Positions 59,438-64,000 of a DNA stretch of 64,000 nucleotides are shown one piece after another (position 1 is the first letter of the stretch; every line of letters starts with the position of its first letter). Made by a program: the position numbers and the translations under genes. Source of the DNA: Amycolatopsis sp. NBC_00345 (GTDB lineage Bacteria > Actinomycetota > Actinomycetes > Mycobacteriales > Pseudonocardiaceae); contig NZ_CP107995.1 of the NCBI RefSeq assembly GCF_036116635.1, positions 496,001 to 560,000 of the forward strand, in the 5' to 3' direction. The notes under the pieces are model-generated. The model was given only the letters and a program-made list of their open reading frames with translations. It had not been told where the DNA came from and searched no databases.

Positions 59438-59484
59438 GAGAAGGCCCGCTCACCCGCTTCCCCGACGGGTGAGGGGGCCTTCTC
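59438..59484. terminator. Terminator after proline operon
   Basis: GAGAAGGCCCGCTCACCCG (59438-59456) pairs with 59466-59484 with one mismatch (G opposite G). It lies between the convergent proline dehydrogenase and thioredoxin genes, so it can serve both. Confidence 0.85.
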
Positions 59485-59506
59485 GCGTCCCCGGTCAGTA
59501 CGTGGG

Positions 59507-59884
59507 TCAGGCCGGCCCGGCCTGCGCCTCTTGCTCGGCCGCGGCCTTCTTGACCTCGTCCATGTCGACCGCGCGCGCCTGGCGGATGATGTCCTCCAGC
59601 GCCGCCGCGGGCAGCGCGCCCGGCTGGGCGTAGATCAGCGTCTTGTCGCGGATCACCGCGAGCGTCGGGATCGACCGGATGTCGAACGCGGCGGCGAGCT
59701 GCTGCTCGGCCTCGGTGTCGACCTTCGTGAACACGATGTCCTCGTGTTTCTCCGACGCCGTCTCGTAAACCGGCGCGAACTGGCGGCACGGGCCGCACCA
59801 GCTCGCCCAGAAGTCGATCAGGACGAACTCGTGGTCGGACACGGTCTGGTCGAAGTTGGCGGTGGTCAGCTCAACTGTGCTCAT
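59507..59884 (-). CDS. trxA: Thioredoxin with C-terminal extension
   Basis: 125 aa from ATG 59884 (GGAGG 4 nt upstream). Active site DFWASWCGPCRQFAPVYE, cis-Pro in IRSIPTLAVIRD, and a helical Ala/Glu-rich tail (MDEVKKAAAEQEAQAGPA) beyond the usual end. It reduces disulfides in the cytoplasm. No reductase gene is adjacent. It is divergent from the DUF2630 gene. Confidence 0.93.
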   Translation of the reverse strand: MSTVELTTANFDQTVSDHEFVLIDFWASWCGPCRQFAPVYETASEKHEDIVFTKVDTEAEQQLAAAFDIRSIPTLAVIRDKTLIYAQPGALPAAALEDIIRQARAVDMDEVKKAAAEQEAQAGPA

Positions 59885-59992
59885 AAGACCTCCAACGGAC
59901 GAGAAGCGGCGGGAATTCCCGGGCGGGCGGTAGCGTCTTGACCTCCAGGAACGAGGCCCTGAGGTTCGGCGGGCCGGGCTCGAGGAGGAACT

Positions 59993-60235
59993 ATGGCGGA
60001 CGGCGGGATCATGGGGCGGATCGACGAGCTCATCGCTGAAGAGCACGAGCTGCGGTCGCGGTCGGTGGGGGTTGGGCTTTCCGGGGAGGACCGGGAGCGG
60101 TTGAGCGGGGTGGAGCAGGAGCTGGACCAGTGCTGGGATCTGCTGCGGCAGCGGCGGGCCCGGGTGGAGTTCGATGAGGACCCCGAGGGGGCGCAGGTGC
60201 GGTCGGTGGGGGAGGTTGAGGGGTATCGGCAGTAG
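59993..60235 (+). CDS. DUF2630 family small protein
   Basis: 80 aa, ATG with GAGGAGG 5 nt upstream. IMGRIDELIAEEHELRSRSVGVGLSGEDRERLSGVEQELDQCWDLLRQRRARVEFDEDPEGAQVRSVGEVEGYRQ is the whole family pattern: a charged helical hairpin with a conserved QELDQCWDLLRQRRA. Function unknown. Confidence 0.9.
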   Translation: MADGGIMGRIDELIAEEHELRSRSVGVGLSGEDRERLSGVEQELDQCWDLLRQRRARVEFDEDPEGAQVRSVGEVEGYRQ

Positions 60236-60452
60236 CCCCCGCGACCCGACACCGGGGCTGATGCCGTGTCGCGGTGCCGTGTCGTGAGTGGGTCTGGTCG
60301 CCTGCCGATGTCCTGCCCGGCTGCCGGCCGTGGCGAGGCCAGGCCCGCGGGAAGGTCTGCTTGCCGCACGGCGTCCGGGGGCGCCGTCCCCGGGACCGGC
60401 CCAGGGACGGCGTCGCACCGCGGGGTCGCGCGGTCCCTGGACCGGACCGGGG

Positions 60453-60524
60453 TCAGGCGTTATAACCGCCGTCGACGTTCAGGGTCGTGCCGGTGATGTA
60501 GGCGGCGTCCGGGCCGCCGGAGAA
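60453..60524 (-). pseudogene. 3' remnant of a short-chain dehydrogenase gene
   Basis: The frame ending at 60453 encodes SGGPDAAYITGTTLNVDGGYNA and stop, the classic C-terminus of an SDR (YITG-x-TL-x-VDGGY). Nothing upstream in that frame looks like an SDR, and the stop of the epimerase gene lies at 60529. The body of the SDR gene is missing, replaced by the epimerase. This looks like a deletion or insertion scar. Confidence 0.75.
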
Positions 60525-60528
60525 GACT

Positions 60529-61449
60529 TCATGCGGTGCGCAAAGCCACCCGGTCGCGGACCGCGGCCAGACCGGCGGCCTGCGAAACGACGGGCTCGTA
60601 ACCGAGTTCGGCCACGGCCTTGTCCGTCCGCAGGAGACACGGCTGCCCGAGGAACCATCGAGCGGGCGCGGGGACCTCGCCGGCGGTGGTCTCGGCGACC
60701 GGCGGATCGACGCCATGGATCTCGAACAGGGTCTCCATGAACTCGCGGAGGACGACGCGCTGCCGGTCGGTGACGAAGTAGGCCTGGCCTGGCCGGCCGC
60801 GTCGCCAGCCGAGCATGAGGCCCTCGACGGCGTTGCCGACGTACGTGACGTCGGTCGTGTGCCGTCCGCCGTCGATCCAAGCGAACTGGCCCGCCTTGGC
60901 CGCCGCCACCAGGCCGTCGGTGAGGATGCTGTCGGGGCCCCACACGAACCTCGGGCGGATCGACACCGTGGCGAAGCCCGGCGCGTTCGCCTCGAGCACG
61001 ATCTGCTCCGCCTCGGCCTTTACCGCGCAGTAGGCGGCTTCCGAGTCCGGCCGCAGTGGTGCGGTCTCGTCGGCGTCCACCAGCGGCGAGCCGGCCAGGA
61101 GCGCGGCTTCGCTTCCGCAGTGGACGAACCGGGGAACCTTCGCGTGGCGGGCGGCGTCCACGGCTGCCTGGGTACCGTCGACCGTCACGAGTTCGTGCCG
61201 CGCGCGGTCGGCGGTGATGTCCGTCTCGGCCGCGAGGTGGAACACCACGTCGCTGCCGGTCACCTCGTCCCGCCAGGTGGCCGGGTCGGTCAACTCGCCC
61301 CGCACGGGCTCGGCACCCAGTGCGGCCACGATTTCAGCCGACGCCTCGCTGCGGACCAGTACTCGAACCGAGTTTCCCTCGGCCAGCAGCCGGCGCACCA
61401 ATGCCCGGCCGATGAACCCCGAACCGCCCGTCACGAACGCGCGTGCCAT
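60529..61449 (-). CDS. NAD(P)-dependent epimerase/dehydratase family protein
   Basis: 306 aa from ATG 61449 (AGGGAG 6 nt upstream). An extended SDR: MARAFVTGGSGFIGRALVRRLL (TGxxGxxG), DVVFHLAAETDI, FVHCGSEAALL (Ser) and EAAYCAVKAEAEQIVLEA (catalytic Tyr-x3-Lys). ATYPICAL-free ending RTDKAVAELGYEPVVSQAAGLAAVRD resembles 3-beta-HSD/dihydroflavonol reductase-type enzymes. Substrate unknown. It is divergent from a LysR regulator. The SDR remnant abuts its stop codon. Confidence 0.85.
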   Translation of the reverse strand: MARAFVTGGSGFIGRALVRRLLAEGNSVRVLVRSEASAEIVAALGAEPVRGELTDPATWRDEVTGSDVVFHLAAETDITADRARHELVTVDGTQAAVDAARHAKVPRFVHCGSEAALLAGSPLVDADETAPLRPDSEAAYCAVKAEAEQIVLEANAPGFATVSIRPRFVWGPDSILTDGLVAAAKAGQFAWIDGGRHTTDVTYVGNAVEGLMLGWRRGRPGQAYFVTDRQRVVLREFMETLFEIHGVDPPVAETTAGEVPAPARWFLGQPCLLRTDKAVAELGYEPVVSQAAGLAAVRDRVALRTA

Positions 61450-61555
61450 GTGACTCTCCCTTTGCTCATGTGCCATGTCGGAACCAGCAACGGATCGCCC
61501 CCATAACTTCCCTCAACTACATCGATGATTCGACGGCTTGCGATAAAATTTGTGG

Positions 61556-62488
61556 ATGGCTTCGCTACGAGCGTTGGAGTGTCTTGTCGCGGTCGCCGAC
61601 TGCGGATCGATCACGGGGGCCGCGCGGCTGCTGCATTCGTCGCAGCCCGCCGTCTCTCATCAGCTCGCCGTGCTGGAACGTGAGACGCGGACGATCCTGG
61701 TTCGCCGCGAGCCCCGGGGCGTCAAGCTCACTCCTGCGGGGCGAGCCGCCGTCGCGGATGCCAGGCGGGCGGTCGAGGCGGCCGCATCCGCCGTGCGGTC
61801 GGCGCGCGCGGTCGGTGAAGCGGCCGGCGGAGCGCTGCGGCTGGCTTGTGCGCAGAGCCTCACCGTGCCGCTGCTCGCCCCGGTCATCCGCCAGTGGCAC
61901 CGCCGCTACCCGGAGGTGGCGGTCACCCTCCGGGAATCCACGGTGGCGGACGAACTCCTCGGCGGCATCGACTCCGGCGAGTTCGACCTGGTGTTGATGC
62001 CCGATTCCGTGCCTGACCGCTTCACGACCACTGTCGTCGCTGACGAGGAGGTCGTGCTGACGGCACCGAACGGCCATCGCCTGGCTCGGCTGCCGACCGT
62101 GCGGATACTCGATCTCGACGGGGCTCCGCTGGTCCACTTCGCACCGGAGAACGGCCTCAGCGAATGGCTCGATCGGTCGCTCACCAGTGCCGGAGTCCGC
62201 CCCGACCCCGTGATGGCGACGTCGGTGACGACTGCGGCACCGCAGCTCGCGGCCGCCGGCCTCGGGGTCGCGGTATCCCCGGTGAGCGCGGTCACCGCCG
62301 GCTTCCCGGGTGCGGTCCGATCCTTCTCGCCACGCTGGTTCAGGCAGCTGGTGGCGGTGACGGCTGCCGCGCCGGACCCGCTCGCCGCGCGTTTCATCGC
62401 CAATCTGCGGACTCACGGCGTGCGGGTGCCCAGCGACGTGCGAACCCGGCTCGCCGCGGACGGCTTGCCGGCGCGGGCGCCCTCCTGA
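61556..62488 (+). CDS. LysR-family transcriptional regulator
   Basis: 310 aa from ATG 61556. GATAAAAT-like -10 (TAAAAT, 61544-61549) lies 6 nt before this ATG and there is no Shine-Dalgarno, which supports a leaderless start; TTG 61550 is the alternative. HTH: LRALECLVAVADCGSITGAARLLHSSQPAVSHQLAVLERETRTILVRR. A typical effector domain follows. It is divergent from the epimerase gene, which it probably regulates. TCGA-TGAT-TCGA (61522-61533 area) is a candidate LysR site. Confidence 0.87.
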   Translation: MASLRALECLVAVADCGSITGAARLLHSSQPAVSHQLAVLERETRTILVRREPRGVKLTPAGRAAVADARRAVEAAASAVRSARAVGEAAGGALRLACAQSLTVPLLAPVIRQWHRRYPEVAVTLRESTVADELLGGIDSGEFDLVLMPDSVPDRFTTTVVADEEVVLTAPNGHRLARLPTVRILDLDGAPLVHFAPENGLSEWLDRSLTSAGVRPDPVMATSVTTAAPQLAAAGLGVAVSPVSAVTAGFPGAVRSFSPRWFRQLVAVTAAAPDPLAARFIANLRTHGVRVPSDVRTRLAADGLPARAPS

Positions 62489-62501
62489 AGTGGGGGCAGG
62501 C

Positions 62502-62524
62502 GCGGCGAAAGCGTCGTTCGCCGC
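62502..62524. terminator. Bidirectional hairpin between convergent genes
   Basis: GCGGCGAA (62502-62509) and TTCGCCGC (62517-62524) pair around AGCGTCG. It lies between the LysR gene and the convergent hydrolase gene. Confidence 0.6.
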
Positions 62525-62536
62525 ACCGAGGTGGTG

Positions 62537-64000
62537 CTAAGCCGGGCAGAGCGTCCCGTCAGTGGGGACCTTGCCGTCGATCAAGAACGCTTGTGCGGCG
62601 GCGGTGACGCAGGGGCTCAGGCCCACGGCGCCGTGGCCGGTGCCTTGCCAGGAGATGGTTACGGCGCTGGGCATCTGGTCCGCGGCGCGGGTGGTGCCCT
62701 GGCCGGGGGTGACCGGGTCGGTGGTGGTGGCGGCGACCAGGATCGGCGGGGCGCCCGGGGCGCCGGCGGCCGGGAGGGGCTCGCGGCGGACGGGCCAGGC
62801 GCCGCACCAGGCGAGTTCCTGGGCGACCAGAGCGCCGAACTGGGGGTACTTCGCGCGCATTCCTTGTGCTGCCTTGTCGATCTGGTCGGCGGGCAGGCGG
62901 GTGGCGGAGTCGTTGCAGCGGGTGGCGATGGTGCCGCCGATGCGGGACGGGCTGCCCTGCTCGTCGACCAGCATGGGGTCGGCGAAGGACTCCAGGGCGG
63001 TGACGTCGCCGGTGCGGGCCGCGGCGATCGCGTCCGCCAAGGCGGGCCAGCGGGAGCGGTCCGCCAGGCCCAGGTAGACGCCGTACATCGCGATGCCGGG
63101 GCTCAGGACCACGCCGTCGGGCGTGCTCGCCGGTGCGGTGCGGAGACGATCGGTCACGGCTGTCAGCGCGGCCTTCGGGTCGCCCATCGAACAGCCGCGT
63201 GCGGCACAGTCCGCGCCGAACGCGTCCAGGGTTCCCTGCGCGCCTGCGGCGACGGCGTCCAGCACGGCCGCGCGGTCCTCACCCGGGTCGGGCAAACCGT
63301 CGAGCACCATGCGGCCGACCTGGCCGGGGAAGCGCACCGCGTACTCCGACAGCACCTTCGACCCGTCGCCGCGGCCGAGTGCGCTCAGCTTGTCCAGGCC
63401 CAGCTGGCGGCGCAGCTGGTCGAGGTCGCCCGCAGCGCGCCAGCTGTCCAGCGCCGTCTCCGCCGTGTCCAGGTCGATCGCGCACTGCTGGCCGGCCCGG
63501 CGCGCGGCGTCCAGCACGTCGCCGAGGCCGCCCTGCGCGGGGTCCGCGCCCAGCAGCGCGTCCCGCGCCTCCGGCGGCACGCACTGCACGCCGCCGGACA
63601 GGCCGGTGCCGCGGCGGTCCATGCCGATCAGCGTGAACTTCTGCAGGAACGCGGGGGGCAGCTGCGCCGCGAGCCGCGCGGCGTACACCGAGCCGGGGTC
63701 GCCGCCGACGTCGTTGACCACCACCAGCGGGATCGGGCCGGTGCCCGCCTTCAGCACCAGGATCCGCGCCAGCAGGTGCTGGGTGTCGTCGGGCGCGTCG
63801 AGTGGTGAGTTCATCCGCGCGCAGCTGAAGTGCAGTGACGCCGGCACGCCCGGCTGGCCGATCCGCTCGCGCGTGTCGTCGTCGCAGTCGGTCCAGCGCA
63901 GGGTCGGCGACTGCGGCTCCGACAACGGCGGCAGCGGCACCGGGGCCGAGGTCGGCGCCGCGGGCTTGGTGGCCTTGCCGTCGTTCTCCACCACGGCCGG
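62537..64000 (-). CDS. Alpha/beta-hydrolase (tripeptidyl aminopeptidase-like), 5' part outside window, nucleophile apparently missing
   Basis: At least 485 aa; the frame is open to the window end, and a signal or lipoprotein sequence probably lies beyond. TLIGMDRRGTGLSGGVQCVPPEARDALL and QVGRMVLDGLPDP match the secreted SlpD/TAP peptidase family. At the nucleophile elbow, where relatives have GxSxG, this protein reads SALGRGDGSKVLSEYA, with Gly in place of Ser. Candidate Asp (VAATTTDPVTPGQGT) and His (WQGTGHGAVGL) are kept. It may be a catalytically dead relative or use another Ser. Pro-rich N-terminus is consistent with export. Confidence 0.75.
   Translation of the reverse strand, partial: PAVVENDGKATKPAAPTSAPVPLPPLSEPQSPTLRWTDCDDDTRERIGQPGVPASLHFSCARMNSPLDAPDDTQHLLARILVLKAGTGPIPLVVVNDVGGDPGSVYAARLAAQLPPAFLQKFTLIGMDRRGTGLSGGVQCVPPEARDALLGADPAQGGLGDVLDAARRAGQQCAIDLDTAETALDSWRAAGDLDQLRRQLGLDKLSALGRGDGSKVLSEYAVRFPGQVGRMVLDGLPDPGEDRAAVLDAVAAGAQGTLDAFGADCAARGCSMGDPKAALTAVTDRLRTAPASTPDGVVLSPGIAMYGVYLGLADRSRWPALADAIAAARTGDVTALESFADPMLVDEQGSPSRIGGTIATRCNDSATRLPADQIDKAAQGMRAKYPQFGALVAQELAWCGAWPVRREPLPAAGAPGAPPILVAATTTDPVTPGQGTTRAADQMPSAVTISWQGTGHGAVGLSPCVTAAAQAFLIDGKVPTDGTLCPA

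Overview
The window is high-GC actinobacterial chromosome. Frequent GTG starts, ATGA/GTGA gene overlaps, several apparently leaderless genes and the gene content fit a Pseudonocardiaceae member, most likely Amycolatopsis or a close relative; this is inferred from gene families and style, not from a database match. From general knowledge, the backbone follows a locus conserved across Actinobacteria (in Mycobacterium tuberculosis roughly the Rv2674-Rv2694 neighbourhood): OB-fold protein, DUF3159, two TrkA/RCK proteins, KimA-like permease, TRAM RNA methyltransferase, dxs, RNase D, DUF3000, hemE-hemY-hemQ, msrB. Accessory blocks sit between these core genes.

Layout. 1-5.85 kb: core potassium/RNA-modification block. 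5.9-8.1 kb: a GntR-TetR fusion regulator divergent from a FAD monooxygenase, with two kinds of operator-like repeat between them. 8.3-13.6 kb: a small membrane protein and an ALDH / APC permease / GMC oxidoreductase operon that looks like alcohol-amine (choline or ethanolamine type) oxidation. 13.8-17.5 kb: dxs, a Tat-exported cupin and a LysR regulator. 17.4-25 kb: a minus-strand operon (SSS symporter, ureohydrolase, ThDP decarboxylase, ALDH, broken membrane-protein gene) with a divergent PucR regulator. Its enzyme set matches the 2-ketoarginine route of arginine catabolism. 25-28.3 kb: two-component pair, VapBC-like toxin-antitoxin, stand-alone FtsX-type extracellular domain. 28.3-31.7 kb: fatty-acid beta-oxidation pair. 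31.7-34.1 kb: a Cys-rich/propeller-like protein and a TIR-domain protein. 34.3-37.6 kb: RNase D, orphan LuxR response regulator, DUF3000. 37.6-38.5 kb: a strange repeat-filled intergenic region. 38.5-43.2 kb: the coproporphyrin-type heme genes and a CoA transferase. 43.4-47.3 kb: a DUF692 (MNIO) enzyme with a small partner and two TIGR04222-type membrane proteins with Gly/Cys-repeat tails. 47.4-55 kb: msrB, Ser/Thr kinase, VTT protein, LigD-type polymerase, DUF6221, LLM oxidoreductase, a nucleotide-kinase-like protein and a DinB/MDMPI protein. 55-59.4 kb: proline catabolism (PucR-family regulator divergent from pruA and prodh). 59.5-64 kb: thioredoxin, DUF2630, an SDR gene remnant, epimerase, LysR and a secreted-type alpha/beta hydrolase cut by the window end.

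The best candidate for an undescribed system is the 43.4-47.3 kb cassette. DUF692 enzymes oxidatively modify cysteines of partner peptides, and here the enzyme gene overlaps the gene of a membrane protein ending in a Gly/Ser/Cys-repeat tail, with a second such protein just upstream. I infer that the tails are the substrates. A second theme is minisatellite-like instability: 16-17, 18, 21, 47/49 and 61 bp repeats occur in and between genes, and two 17-bp tandem duplications have frameshifted one gene. No tRNA, rRNA, insertion sequence or CRISPR array was recognised.
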